NCBI GenBank assembly: GCA_032871835.1
Contig: CM065299.1
Span: forward strand, 98,090,652-98,154,651
Source: Dipteronia dyeriana
Lineage: Eukaryota > Streptophyta > Magnoliopsida > Sapindales > Sapindaceae
Reading direction: 5' to 3'
DNA: 64,000 nucleotides
Shown here: positions 14,102-25,989 of the stretch, one piece after another
Layout of the letters: each line of letters starts with the position of its first letter
How positions within the stretch are numbered: the stretch's first letter is position 1
Translations under genes and position numbers: made by a program
Notes under the pieces: model-generated
The model's database searches: none
The model's input: the letters and a program-made list of their open reading frames with translations, nothing else
Told to the model about the DNA's origin: nothing

Positions 14102-14198
14102 CTGGTTCACGACATTCACAATCAGCAGCATATAACAACAGTGTCAATGGTGCATTCAACAACAAGCTTGAAATTGCATCACATTGCGTGCGACTTTT

Positions 14199-14202
<4 letters not shown>

Positions 14203-14243
<41 letters not shown>
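14203..14243. repeat. Run of 41 consecutive G in the SEC10 leader region
   Basis: An uninterrupted G run on the plus strand, hence poly-C in the SEC10 transcript sense. It lies about 100 bases upstream of the SEC10 start codon, probably in a 5'UTR intron. The exact length is likely to be unstable or imprecise in sequencing. Confidence 0.9.
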
Positions 14244-14245
<2 letters not shown>

Positions 14246-14829
14246 ATTCAATGAATAAGAAGCCGAAAACGAGCTCGTCCAAGAATTTGTATTAACATGC
14301 ATCTATAAGTAAACTCTAACAATGAGCCCAACACAATTACCAACGAAATCAGAAATCAGAAATTAGCGTCTTGCCGTGTAAAGTTCAACCAGTAATAATT
14401 CACTTAATTGATATCTATATATGATCAAGAAACGCCAATCAAGAGATTTGATTAGAAAGTATCAGCTTAACTTCTAAATTCTACCGAATCAGTCCATTGC
14501 AAGATTGATTAATTACAGTAATATACCCCTCCATAGAACTAATTCAACTTTATTCCTAGCGAGAACACAAAAAAAAAGTCTATAAATATAAAAAACGAGA
14601 GAAGATAAAATATACTTTCTTGATGGATCTTGAGAGCAAGAATTCGCACCTCTTCGGAGAATGAATGAGCGAGGGAGAGATGAACAGAGACGATTGATTA
14701 CACAGGGCGTTTGCGCTTCTCCTTTTTTTTTTTCCCTTTTTTGTGTTTTTGTTAGCTTTGGTTGGGTAGATCGAACTCGAGCAAGCAAACGAAGACTACA
14801 AAGAATTCATTTTTATTTCTACCGTGACG

Positions 14830-15589
14830 ATTTTGACCTTCAGGTGAGGTGAATAAATGAACTGTAATATTAGAATATTTTAATATTTTCTTTGTCGAAA
14901 GTCGAAAACAAAGAAGCGAGACAAATATACTTTTTTATTTTTTTTCATTTTTCTTGTAAATGTGGTCCTCCTCGTCTTACACCTTAAACTATAGTTGGCA
15001 TTTGGCAACCGGTGACACTAAGACCCGTTTGATACGTGGGATTGGATTGAACTATTTTATAGGATTATATTATATTGAGATGAAGCTGAGATTAAATTGA
15101 ATTGGACTTGACTAAATTAATACTGTGCTGTGTTTAGAGAAACGTGAGACTGGACTGAATTAAGATCATGTTTTGTTTGATGAAAAATGGAATTTGACTA
15201 AATTTGATAATATTTTGAAATTGAATAATAAATTATTGAAATATTTACTTAAAGAAAATAAATTATTAAATAACAAGATCTCATGGTTTTTACCGATCAA
15301 AAACAAGTTTTTAAATTCTTTTTAAGTGCATAACTGTCTATCAATAGGACTTAAAAACGACCACCAAAGAGCTTTTATTATAAAACTATAAAATATTGTT
15401 TCAAATAAAAACGAACTCAACTAGACACTTTTAAATAATAGATTGCATAAAAGATCTTGTAAAAAACTATTATGACCTCAGTACTTTATACATTTTTTTA
15501 AAAAATTTAATGTTTTCATTAACTTTGCAAAACTCCTTGGTGGTTAATAAATAAATGATAGATTAAAGAAGAAATGCAAGAACGCTTAC
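14830..15589. other. Intergenic DNA between SEC10 and the pararetrovirus
   Basis: Holds the SEC10 promoter side (14830-15000, no clear TATA chosen) and AT-rich sequence. A segment from about 15021 (GACCCGTTTGATACGTGGGATTGG...) with repeated TTGGA/TTGAAT blocks to about 15200 resembles one end of a MITE, but no partner end was found. Confidence 0.4.
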
Positions 15590-15615
15590 TTGAATTCTGG
15601 AAGTATACATAGTTT

Positions 15616-15621
15616 TTTATT
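15616..15621 (-). terminator. Pararetroviral poly(A) signal candidate
   Basis: AATAAA on the minus strand, about 115 bases downstream of the TATA box in the same orientation. That close TATA-to-AATAAA spacing is usual in plant pararetroviruses, where the terminally redundant RNA reads past the signal once. Confidence 0.5.
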
Positions 15622-15732
15622 GATTGTTAAAGCAATACATGAAAAGATAGTTGTTTACAAAGGAGTGTATGGTGAATGATGGTTGTAGGATTGCGTGTGT
15701 AGGGTGTGTGTTACATATGAGAGGTAAGATTC

Positions 15733-15740
15733 TATTTATA
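15733..15740 (-). promoter_or_regulatory. Pararetroviral promoter TATA box candidate
   Basis: TATAAATA on the minus strand, followed by a CA/CT-rich leader start. Upstream (15770-15900 in plus coordinates) the phrase TTTTTGACTTTGTAAAA occurs twice, with TGAC cores like as-1-type elements of caulimovirid promoters. It sits at the genomic 3' end, after the last ORF, where such a promoter belongs. Confidence 0.5.
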
Positions 15741-15879
15741 CAAAAAGCAAGGCCTGAAACAATGGTCGACCAAAAACTTTTACAAAGTCAAAAAGAAAAA
15801 CAGAAACGACTGCTTACACTATTGTCTTTTTCTGCCGACACTATAACTGTATATTAAGAATTTTACAAAGTCAAAAAGG

Positions 15880-18123
15880 AAATAGTTATTGTTACCGACA
15901 GTTTTGTCCCTTTCTACCAACATTGTTGCTTTATATTGTTGATACTATTCTTGATGAGAGTTGTTTTATATCTCTATCTCTTCCTACATACAATATTCTT
16001 GATAAGAGTTTACGTATCTAGATTATGATAAGCTTATTCATCAAAATCATCAAATTCTTCTTCATCTTCTAAAAGGGGATCTTCTTGTCTGATTTCATCT
16101 ACCTCTTGGATTTCTCTAAGAAAATCATATGTCTTTAGACTGAGAAAAATCCATGTAATAGGATATTTAGACCAGACATCTTGAATTCTGATGAAATTGA
16201 CATGTCAGGAGTTTGCCGGATCAACTTAGGCATGTTAGCGTTTATGCAAATAAGGTATTTTTGTGCTCTATACCTCTGTAGATATTCAGGACATGAGTCT
16301 TGACAATCTATAAGAGGACTTTCTTCATGCACAACTTGTACAGGGACTTCATGATGAACTATCACTATGTAGTGATAAGCTGGGAGGTAATTTGTCATTT
16401 TGTAGGGCTGATTTATTATCCATTCACATGGTATTGAGTGTTGGAACCTCGTTCACCGGTCACGCAGCGGAAGTAAGGTTTTAAAAAAATTTATGCAGAT
16501 CGTAATCTGTATCTGGGACCAGTGATTTTTTAAAACTTTCAAATAAAAAATATCCCATATATTTGATTTGATTTTAATTTTTTGAATTCAAACTATTTAA
16601 ATTCAAAAATAAAATAAAATAATCATATTATCTTATTTTATTCAAAAATAAATATCAACATACACCCTTCATTTAGTGAGTAATAACATAATTAAATAAT
16701 CTCATTATTTAAGTTATTTAATCACTGTTATCTATTAATTAAATAATCTCATTATTCAATTAATTACCGAATAAATACGTGTCACTTTCGTAACACAATT
16801 AACTGGACAATCCAATTAATTAACCGTGACCCTTGTTACCTAAATCGATCGGGCTAGCAAGGGGACCTAATGGACCCACAGTATTTTGAGCTCCAATAAT
16901 CCTCGGAATATTAATTAAACTTGATTATTAACTTCGGTGTTATTCCACTAAAAATTCAAAGCTGCACTCTCTCAACTGCAGACGTTTTTACACAGACCGA
17001 TACAACTCGGTATCCATCGATATAGCTATTACATATGGTGTGATCATCCACAGTAGTTCATAATTAGAGTTGGGTCATAATGTATGTTATACCCCTCTAG
17101 TTACATATATCATTTAAGTATCATTGATTCTCTAATGGACAATAAATCTTATTTCCTCACCGAATTAGGAGAGCGCTCATATTGTCCAAGCCCCGAATCA
17201 ACCCTTAAAGGAACTACCATATACTTCTCACAAGAAGAAGTGGATTCCACTATTGTGTACAAACCTTCCCAGCCACAAGCCAAACCACAATCCCAACATA
17301 CGGAGTATATTGATCAGGAAATGCATCTGACCTCACCATGGTATATCAAAAACCACGATCTAACCTGAAGGAGTCGATAAGAAACTCAGGATTAAGATCA
17401 CCCATATATAGTCATCATTAGTTGATATATATGAATCTCATCGGTAAACGGATCTTTGTGTGAGATTCATATAGATCATGACCCAGTCCTATATGATCAC
17501 ATCATACAAGATGCCTCCATTCTCATATCTCATATGAATGATTCAGGATAGAATCACTGTATATTACGGAATAAACCGCAACTATAGATTAACCACAAAT
17601 AAAGTACCTAGCTTTATTTGCTATCTATGGACTCTTTATATTGCACGTCTCTTACTGTATCCATCCGTATATGACACTCATATACACAGTTCGAGATTAC
17701 ATCCGGCAATCCAGGATGTTAATATGTTCACAAGTTTATAAAATAAATAACGTAACAGAATGAATTGAACATTTCTTTTTATTTACTTCATAAATCCATT
17801 TACAAGTTACATGTTTAGGGCATAAACCCTAACATTGAGTCGATGTCTAGGAAAAAGCATATTTTCCTTCTAAACATTCGAATTGATTGCTGGAGTTTTT
17901 TTGGGAGAAATGAGATCTTTAAGATATCAGTTACACAAATGTTGTCGATGATCCCATAACTGAAAAGTTCTTCAATACCAACTTGCCCAAAATCTGAAAT
18001 GTCGAAATTCATTGGATAAACATCCAAATTTATTTGGATTGTAATTAACTTGTATAAAATTCTTTGATTTATATTTCTTTTATGGAAAAACCTAGTCATA
18101 CCAGTAGGTAATCTTACGTCCAA
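15880..18123 (-). pseudogene. Extra 3' ORF of the pararetrovirus, split by a solo LTR
   Basis: Two open pieces, 17835-18123 and 16135-16438, lie either side of the solo LTR at 16439-17834. They are in the same frame once the LTR and one target copy are ignored, so this was a single ORF of about 200 residues when the LTR landed. It lies downstream of RNase H, where tungroviruses and some other caulimovirids carry an additional ORF. I recognise no domain. It is the best preserved reading frame of the fossil, with no internal stop in either piece. The LTR insertion disrupts it now. Confidence 0.55.
16439..17834 (-). mobile_element. Solo LTR (1396 bp) with 5-bp target duplication TTGAG
   Basis: Begins TGTTGGAACCTCG and ends CCCTAACA (TG...CA on both strands). 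It is flanked by TTGAG at 16434-16438 and again at 17835-17839. There is no internal retrotransposon coding region or second LTR, so it is a solo LTR left by recombination. The orientation is tentative: read on the minus strand it starts TGTTAGGGTTTATGCCC, a typical LTR start. Family not assigned with certainty. It interrupts the 3' ORF of the pararetrovirus and is therefore younger. Confidence 0.85.
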
Positions 18124-18149
18124 GGAAGGAACTTTTGATTTTGTACAAA

Positions 18150-18790
18150 ACGCTTCAGATCATCATCTCTGTCATAGCTAAAAATGATATGTTTTATATC
18201 ATTATGTAGTTTTTCTACCGCTATATATATAATTTTATTTGATCTCTAATTAGGGTAATATTTATAAGATCAAGGGGCCATCTGAATATGTTTTAAAAAA
18301 TGCATCATTGTCAAAAAAAAATTCTTTATTCTTTTGACTTTTTGGCTTTTGAATATTTTTTTTTTGTTTTTCATCTATCTTTTTGATCTATTAGTTGTTC
18401 AGCCATCTCTAGCGAGATGGCTTTTGCTTTAGAACCGTAATTTCAGCTTGCATTTTGTCTAAAAGCTCACTCATTGTTTTTTTGCAGCTCTCTAATTATT
18501 TAGAAATTTTATTTTTTGCTTCATTAATATTTTTGAAATGATTCATAAAACTTTTTACTTGGTTTTGATCATAAGTAATTCCATTCAATTCTAAAATTGG
18601 TTTGAAACCATCTTGATTTTACAAAAACATGTTTAATAGCTTCATTTAAAGAGGAGAATCCTCTGAAAAGGGGATTAGAAAAATCTTCAACATAGCTAGC
18701 AGTTTACAGTCAAGTTGAATAGATTCCAACTTTTCTTCATCTGTAAACTACATAATAGGAAAACTTGTTGTTTTCTTTAAAGTATTGGCT
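18150..18790 (-). pseudogene. Short coiled-coil-like ORF remnant of the pararetrovirus
   Basis: Minus-strand frames here are rich in Lys, Glu, Leu and Asn. A start near 18473 reads MSELLDKMQAEITVLKQK, which looks like an amphipathic coiled coil, followed soon by a stop. It lies between RNase H and the extra 3' ORF and is broken by several stops. It may be the decayed C-terminus of the polyprotein or the beginning of the downstream ORF. Confidence 0.35.
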
Positions 18791-18959
18791 TAAAATATTC
18801 AACGAATTTAGAAAACATTTGTCATCATTTAAAAAAAAAACAAATGTTATTAAGTAAAGCTTGTTGAGGTTCAATCATTTTTTCTTTCAAATGATTTAGT
18901 GGTTAAAAAGGAACTTCGGGGCTATAATTATTAGTATAAGACCCTTTTCTAAGCTTTTT

Positions 18960-19469
18960 AACACTATTGGTTTGTACTGAATAAATAAAGCTTTTCTATA
19001 CATTTTTTGAGCTTCCTGTCATATCTGCAAATAATTTAGCAATCTATTAGTCTTGACAAGATATCCGATACTGTATTATCTTTCTCACTTATATGTTCAA
19101 ATTCTTCTTTATATCCTCTATCGATTAATGTTTCTAAAAAATTTAACCATATTTTACTAATAAAAGAATTTTTCTTTCTAAAATTTTTCTTATACACTTT
19201 TTTATAGAATTCTACAACATTATTACAATCAATTCTAACAGTAAAGTCTCATTTTGAATATATACATATATATATATATGAAATTGATTTAAAGAGTTTA
19301 TAATGCCTAGAATTTCTAATTCATTGCTTGATCTTCTACTTTTAGCTTTTGAAAACTTTCCACTAGTATACATGGCTATTTCTTCAGTATTTTTAAAACT
19401 TCATTTTGTAGGTTTTTGAATTAATATTCATGTCCATCCTTTACAACCAGCGTCTGTTTGTACTATTTT
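18960..19469 (-). pseudogene. Pararetroviral RNase H remnant
   Basis: Read on the minus strand from the hAT insertion point: QTDAG (first catalytic Asp), then a YTSGKFSKAK-like stretch with a conserved ..NELE (catalytic Glu), a VRIDC motif (Asp), and near the end ISEKDNTVSDILSRL, matching the caulimovirid RNase H pattern. Frameshifts and stops fall between these motifs. It is separated from the RT by the 3 kb hAT element at 19478-22514. Confidence 0.65.
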
Positions 19470-19477
19470 ATAATAAC

Positions 19478-22400
19478 TAGGGGTGGACACTAGGTTCGTA
19501 ACCGAACCGAACCAAAAAATAGGTGTTCTGTTCGGTTCATCGAATTAAATCGGTTCAAACCGGTTTAAAAAATGAAAAACCGAAAAAAAATTCGGTTCAA
19601 ACCAGTTTGGTTTATCAAAAACCAGATTGAACCGCTGAACCATATATATAAGTTAAAAAAAAAACCTAAATGACTAAATCCCTAACCCTAACATTTTTCA
19701 TTTCTTTCATTCTTCATTTCTTTGAGTCGACCACTACTCTCTGCTCTGCTCTGCTCAACACACTTCTCACTGACTCTCAATTCTCTTCCGATGGACGTCT
19801 GGACCGGTGCTCTTCTGTATCTCTTCCTCAACTCCTCCGTTGCTCATCTCTATCGGTCGTCTCCGCCGTCTCCGATCTGGCCCTCTTCTTCAGTTATCTC
19901 AGTTGCTCTGCTTCTCATCTCCATTGTTCAATAGCTGATTGTCTACCAGTCGATCTTCGCTAGTCATCTCAGCTGCTCATCTCAATCAGAGTGCCGCTCG
20001 TCTTCGATCTGGTCATTTTTTCCAACTGACTCTCTGCTCTTCTCAACTCAAACCTCAAAGAAGGTTTGTCACTACTCACTCGACTCACTCTCTTCTTATT
20101 TTCTTATTTTGCTAATTTTCTTATTCTTCAAACAACTGATTTTGTTTTTGTCTTCTTTTTTTCACATTCGATGACCACCGTCGACCGATGTGGTCTCTTC
20201 TCAATTGATCTGGTACTCTAGCCAAAGCTTCAATGTCAGCTCCTCCATTCTGCTCGTCTAACTAGTGTGAATCGTCTGAATCAGACGGTCTGATTGCTGA
20301 TTTGCTTATTTGGTTTGTTGTTGTCTTCTTCAGTTATTCTTTATTTATTTATTCTGGCTTCAGCCGAAGCTTTTTTGTTGTGGACTTGTCCTTTTGGATA
20401 TTACCTTTCTCTGATGTGTTGCTTGTTGCTGGTTAATTGGTTATACTGTTATTTATTATTTTTTTGAAAACAAAAATATGTGTTGTAGGCTGTATATGTG
20501 TTGTGGATGGTGGATAACTTGTTGAGTTTTTGATATATGTTGACGTCGATTTCTAGATGTATAATAAAAAGTTAACAAGATTGGATTTTAGCTGTGATTT
20601 CAAAGAGAAAGAGAAGGTAATCGGACGTAAGTTTTACGTGATAAAACTCTGATGACAGGAGAAACATCCACGGGTGGCTGAATAATCAACCGAGCCAAAT
20701 CCACTATTGAAAAGATTTACAACTCTCGATCTCTCTTTTTCTCTCTGTAGTTTTCTATATGTTTTCTATATATTTTTTGTGATGAGATTATGTGTCTATT
20801 TATATGTGCATATAACTATAATCCTTTTTGTACAATTAATAAAAGATCTTTGTATTTAATTATGATTGGTTACTTGTTCGAAGTAGTCTGTCTTCTTTCC
20901 TATTTCTGAGACTTGTCTAGAGATCGAATGAGACTCTAGTGATATAGTCCAGTTAGGACTTATTTCCTTATAAATGCGTAGTCTTTTTGAAGAAATAAAA
21001 GTGTTGCCTGATTTGGAACCCTTTCTGTTTGGTATTTTATTCTTCTTTGAATTATTCTTTGATATGGATATCTTCGCGTATTTTAACGACTCTTGACTCG
21101 TGTGGGTTACGCGTTGGGCTTCTTTATTCGGTCTTCTTCATGTTTGTCCCGAGTAGAACATGATATTAGATGGTCCCGAATGATGTCATCTGATCCAGGG
21201 TAGAACAAGTCATCAGCTAACCCCGAGCGTCGCTAACTGACCCCGAGTAGTATATGACGTAAGTTGACCCCGAGTAGGTTTTGTTCAATACTTGTTTACT
21301 CGGACTTCTCTTCTTTGGTGATGTCTTGCAGGATACTTTCTGAATGCTTATTCGGATGTCTACCTGGTAATTCTATCCTCTTTGTCAACAACGTGTACGT
21401 CTAATAAAATTTATATACGACAATATATATGTAATATGTGATGTAGGCTATGGATATGATATAAATTGGGTCGTGGTTCTTGTGGATAACCTGTTGAGTT
21501 GTTGATATAAATGTGTTGTGGACTGTGGATAAGGATTATGGTATAAATTGGGTTGTGGATAACTTGTTGATGTGTGGGGTAGTGATGTGTGGTAGCTTGA
21601 AATGTTTTAGTATAGTGGAATATTTATTTGTTTTGGGAAGATTTTCACAATGAGAGAATGAGTTATTGAGAGATACTTTGACATGGATAATTGATAAAAG
21701 TGGATTCTATTTGATATATGCTTAATTACATTATCTCACAATTAGTAAATATAATATTCTATTGGTTTTAATTATTTTACTTATTTTAGTTTTTATTTGT
21801 ACATAAAATTGTGGATAAATGGAGATTGATCATGTTGATTCAATAGAGGGGAGTAGTGACTCGAGTCCTGAGACCTTAGAGAATTCTAGTTCCATTGGAT
21901 AGATGGAGATTGATCATGTTATTTATCAAGCCTATCATCCTTTATTTGGATTTAGATTATAATTTTGATTTTAAGTTTGGTTTTGGATTGTAATATTTAT
22001 TTGGAATTTGTATTTTGATTGTAATATTTATTTGGAGTTTAGATTTAGATTGTAATTTTTATTTGGAGTTTGGATTTATGATTTAAAGTTTTTATGTTAG
22101 ACATTTAATTGTATGCCACTAATGTTTGTAGTATGTCTTTGAAAATTGAATTTCATTTTTATTTAATTTGTGATTTTTTTGAATGAAGTATAACTTGAAT
22201 ATTATTATTTATGTTTGATTTGGGCTTGGACTATTAAAATTTATGAAACTTTTATCCAAAATTAGAATCCAATAAGGTAACAACATTCCATTAAAGGTAA
22301 AAATATATTTAAAAAACTCATTTAGCCCATCAAGTAAAAAAGACCCATTAGGCCCAAAACAGAAATGAACCGAACCGATTCAAATCAGTTCAATTCAGTT

Positions 22401-22514
22401 CGATTATCATTTATTATTCGGTTTAAACCGATTCAATTTTAGGTAAACCGAAATATTTTTGGTTCAGTTCGGTTTTAGCCAAAACTGAACCGAACCGAAC
22501 CGTGCCCACCCCTA
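19478..22514. mobile_element. hAT-family element (3.0 kb, deleted) inserted in the pararetrovirus
   Basis: Starts TAGGGGTGGACAC and ends with the inverse GTGCCCACCCCTA. Both ends carry arrays of GGTTCGG/CCGAACC, the hAT subterminal pattern. The flanks ATAATAAC (19470-19477) and ATATTAAT (22515-22522) match at 6 of 8 positions, an aged 8-bp duplication. The interior has a long CT-rich leader (19680-20150) and a short Asp/Glu/Ser-rich coding-like piece near 21820, but no transposase core. A solo LTR sits inside at 20538-21422. Confidence 0.8.
20538..21422 (-). mobile_element. Solo LTR of the Tat family, with target duplication ATATA
   Basis: Read on the minus strand it starts TGTCGTATATAAATTTTAT and ends ..CGACGTCAACA. 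It parallels the LTRs at 30869 and 51490 along its length (ACAAAGAGGATA, GGTAGACATCCGAATA, the CTCGGGG repeats, the ATCCACGGGTGG block, CGTCAACA end). It is flanked by ATATA at 20533-20537 and 21423-21427. It is clearly diverged from those LTRs, so it is an older insertion or another subfamily. Confidence 0.88.
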
Positions 22515-22517
22515 ATA

Positions 22518-23400
22518 TTAATAACTATCTATTGGAAGTGCTATGAGGTTTAAGGTTTTTACTATTTCTTTTATTTTCTGAATTAATTTTACAGCTTCCC
22601 TATTAAAATATTTTTGACCATTTTTAATAATCTTACCGTGGAGTGATCTTACTAACGTACTTAAATTAAGGATGAATTTTCTTCCATAATTTAATAATTC
22701 TAAAAAACTTTTGTAGTTATTTAGTTTCTTATATCTTATCAAGAAAGCTTAAAATCTGTATTGCACGAGGTTGTAGTTCTATTTTTCCTTTATCTGTAAT
22801 TAATCCTATAAACTATATTTTATTCTTAAATAATTCTATTTTTCTTTTAGAAATTATTATATTATTCTTTTTAAAGACTTCCAGTACTTAACGAACATGA
22901 TTTGTATATATATATATCTAATATTACTAAAAACAAGATATCATCAATATATACTATACAGAAATTGGAAATTTGCTTAAATATTTTATTCATTCTTACT
23001 TTAAAAACTTGTGATGCATTCGTTAAACCAAATGGCATGACTAACCATTCAAAATGTCCTTCGTGACAACTAAACGTTGTCCAAGGTACCGACTCTTCAT
23101 CTAATTTTATTTGCCAAAATCCATTTTTACAATCAAAAATTGAAAATCAAGACGTTTTTTATATACAATTTACTAATTCGTCTTTATTAGGGAGTTTATA
23201 GCTTTTTCTTAAAGTATTATCATCTAATCTTTTGTAATTTATAATCATTTTACTTTGACCTCTTTTTCGTTCATTATGATTGAAAACAACAAATGTTAGA
23301 CTTCTATGTCCACTAGTGTTTTTTCTTATCACTTTTAATCTAAAAGATCTTTTATATGTATTTGACATTCTTTTAATTATTTTTATCTTGTAAACTATAG
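22518..23400 (-). pseudogene. Pararetroviral reverse transcriptase, broken
   Basis: Open pieces at 23159-23368 and 22518-22742 plus intervening frames show the caulimovirid RT pattern: an NHNERKRGQSKMIINYKRL start, PNKDELVN, the catalytic YIDD at 22940-22951, and an FLELLNYGRKFI..NLS..K connection region leading to RNase H. It would have copied viral RNA into DNA. Several stops and frameshifts separate the motifs, and the hAT element cuts it from RNase H. Confidence 0.8.
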
Positions 23401-23644
23401 GATAAGTCTCGTGTGATTATAGTAATATCAGAGTTTATTATTTATATTTTATATGTTCTTACACTACCTTTATTTAGGAGATTATTTCCTATAATATGTA
23501 AACTTTCTAATTCTTCTATTTTTTGCTTTATTTATATAAGCCAAATTTTGTAATCTTTTTTATTTTCAGTGTTTAAACAACCTTCTTTTCTAACATATTC
23601 ATTTAATTCGTCATTGCTTTAAACCCCTCTAAACTCTAATTTTG

Positions 23645-24055
23645 TATCTAAATTTTATACAGTGAATCAAAGTACTCTATGTTAACTGGTTCTTCTATGT
23701 TAGTTGATTTCTTTATATAAGGAATTTTTTTGGTTTCTAGCTTCGGTTGAACAAAAGTATACCTTTTAAAGAAATTAACATCACTTGGGGTAATTAACAT
23801 ATTTACATTATTTCCTAATATAAAGTTTAATCCTAACATGAATTTATAATTTCCCGGTTGCTTTATAACTAAAGTTTGGGGTAAGTTATAAGTTTCTCCA
23901 TTAATTATAATAGGTATATTTATCATACAATCATTTGATTGTATTAAACTTTCACTAAACGTTCTTAAACCTATATCAACTCTTAGTTTGGTTTTATGCT
24001 CGTCTAGAGCTAAACTTTCATGGATAATACATTTATTTGCACCGGTATTTATCAT
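23645..24055 (-). pseudogene. Pararetroviral aspartic protease region
   Basis: A 135-residue open stretch begins at the protease active site: INTGANKCII, where caulimovirids have D-T-G-A, so the catalytic Asp codon appears to be Asn. The downstream MLGLNFI is the usual second protease motif. It lies between the coat and RT as expected for the polyprotein. The upstream start is only the first Met in the frame. Confidence 0.7.
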
Positions 24056-24399
24056 GGCTTTAGTTTTTCATGGCTTTGATTTATAAATTAATTCTACATC
24101 TATTAATATAAGTTCACTACCAGCTCAATTTATTTTATCTTCATTTAAAAACTTTTTTACACAATCTTTACAATAATATTGTTTATTGTTTTCATATCCT
24201 TTATTAAATTATTTATTACAGTCTTGACAAAATTTCCCAAAAAAATATATTTTCTTCTACTATATTTATATCAGATTCAGAATTATAAATATCAACATCT
24301 TCATCTATTTCTTCATCAGATTCTGACTATTCTGAACTACTGTATTCTATTATGTAAATGCTTACATTATCTGATAAGTCATCTAAATTATTGATTTTC

Positions 24400-25620
24400 T
24401 AAATCTTATATCTCTACTAATTCTGCTAAGTTAGTTTTATTTTTAGTTTCTGGATAATTTGGTTCAATATGTCCCATCTTCCCATGTAAATAATATTTAC
24501 ATTTTTTATGATATTTTCGTTTATAGACTCTCTTTCTTTCTTTCTTTAAAATCTTTCTTAACTTTATCTTTGTTGTGACAATATTAAAAAAACTTTTATT
24601 TTTTTACGGTTTTTTATATTTCTTTATGTACCTTTTATCTTTCTCATATTTATGCTTATAGTTTTTTATTCTACCACAATCCAGTGTCGGTACTTCATAT
24701 AAATCTATACACATTTTACTAAATTGTTGTTGTGCATGTCTTCTAAGTTTTTCTTCATCACATAAATCTCTAATTCTTTGTCTAACGAATTCTACAACAT
24801 GTGTTAGAGAAACTTGCAAAAATAATCATTCATTCTTTTTAATTTTAAACCATTCTTCTAAATTTATATATAATTTTCCCCTATTTTACCTAGTAATTTT
24901 GTTATAAACTTCATTAGTATATTTGCATCATAAGATCTTCCTATTTGACTCTAGTATTTATAAAATAAATCTACATAATGATCAAAATATTGTAAATCAC
25001 ATATTTTTAGTTGTTCTAAGCTTCTTATTGCTATTGTTTGCTTTTGTGTATGATCTACTTCTCCCATTGATGATCATAATATACATTTTCTAATTACATA
25101 TATAAAACTTAATATTGTTATATTTATTTCAAATTATTCTAATTCTAATTTTCTTTTATCATCTTTTTTTCATATATTCTCTCCATCATAAAAAAAAAAT
25201 GTTTTTCATTATATTCTAAAGCACTTTCTATATATACTAGTTTTCATTTGTAATCTACTATATTATTCAAAGCCTCCATAAAATGTCTAATTAAGTTTCC
25301 TTCCCATTTATTAAATATTTGCTTCCATTCATTAGGTTTATGAATTATAGACTTCAAATTAATATATCTTTAGCTTCAGGTGCTTTCCTCCGGTTTTCTA
25401 ATTTGGTTTTAGCTTTATATATTATTTATTTATCTTATAATTTTTATATTGTTCTTTTGAATCATGTGTACCTTTTTTTTCTAAGTAATATTATTTTCTT
25501 GATATAGGGAGATCTTCAGTATCAAAAACTTTTGATTGGCTACTTTAGCCTTCCTCAATTTTCATTTTATCTTCTCCTACATATATTCTGTTTTCTATAT
25601 AATAAATACTTTGTAAACTA
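24400..25620 (-). pseudogene. Pararetroviral coat protein region with zinc-knuckle remnant
   Basis: The minus-strand frames are Lys/Arg rich. Around 24460-24520 a CKYYLHGKMGH stretch is what remains of a C-x2-C-x4-H-x4-C knuckle (some Cys replaced by Tyr), followed by an acidic Ser/Asp/Glu tail (about 24300-24400) ahead of the protease. The open piece 24604-24819 is upstream of the knuckle and is basic at its end. The assignment rests on order and the knuckle rather than on overall similarity. Confidence 0.55.
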
Positions 25621-25989
25621 TCAAATTTTAATTGTTCAAAGTTCATATTTTTTATCAGTAACTTATCTACTTCATTATCATCTAAATCAAGGTTATTACA
25701 AAGTTCTTCAAATATATCTTATGGTAAATAATCACTTGGTTTGTTAAATACTGATTTTATAATTAAATCGCTATTTCATGTTAATGTCTTTTCTTTATTA
25801 ATTCCTGGTTCTATATGTAACATATTTATTCCATCTTCAAAATCTTCTTCCATTATATATATTTACCATATTTCTTGTAGTCTTTAAACTTCTGAAACAT
25901 TTGATTCTTTTATCTATGTATTTATTACTACTTTTTGGTAATTCTAGATTTTGAACTTTTAGTTATGGTATTTTTCATTCTAAACCTTG

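Noticed and set aside
14088..14282. Minus-strand frame encoding a polyproline stretch
   Set aside because: It is only the translation of the 41-base G run and flanking SEC10 exon 1/intron; not a gene.
19680..19693. CCCTAACCCTAA telomere-like sequence
   Set aside because: Two units only, inside a hAT element; not a telomere or interstitial telomeric array.
19670..19963. Plus-strand 97-residue frame with Ser/Leu-rich product
   Set aside because: CT-rich leader of the hAT element; low-complexity product with no domain.
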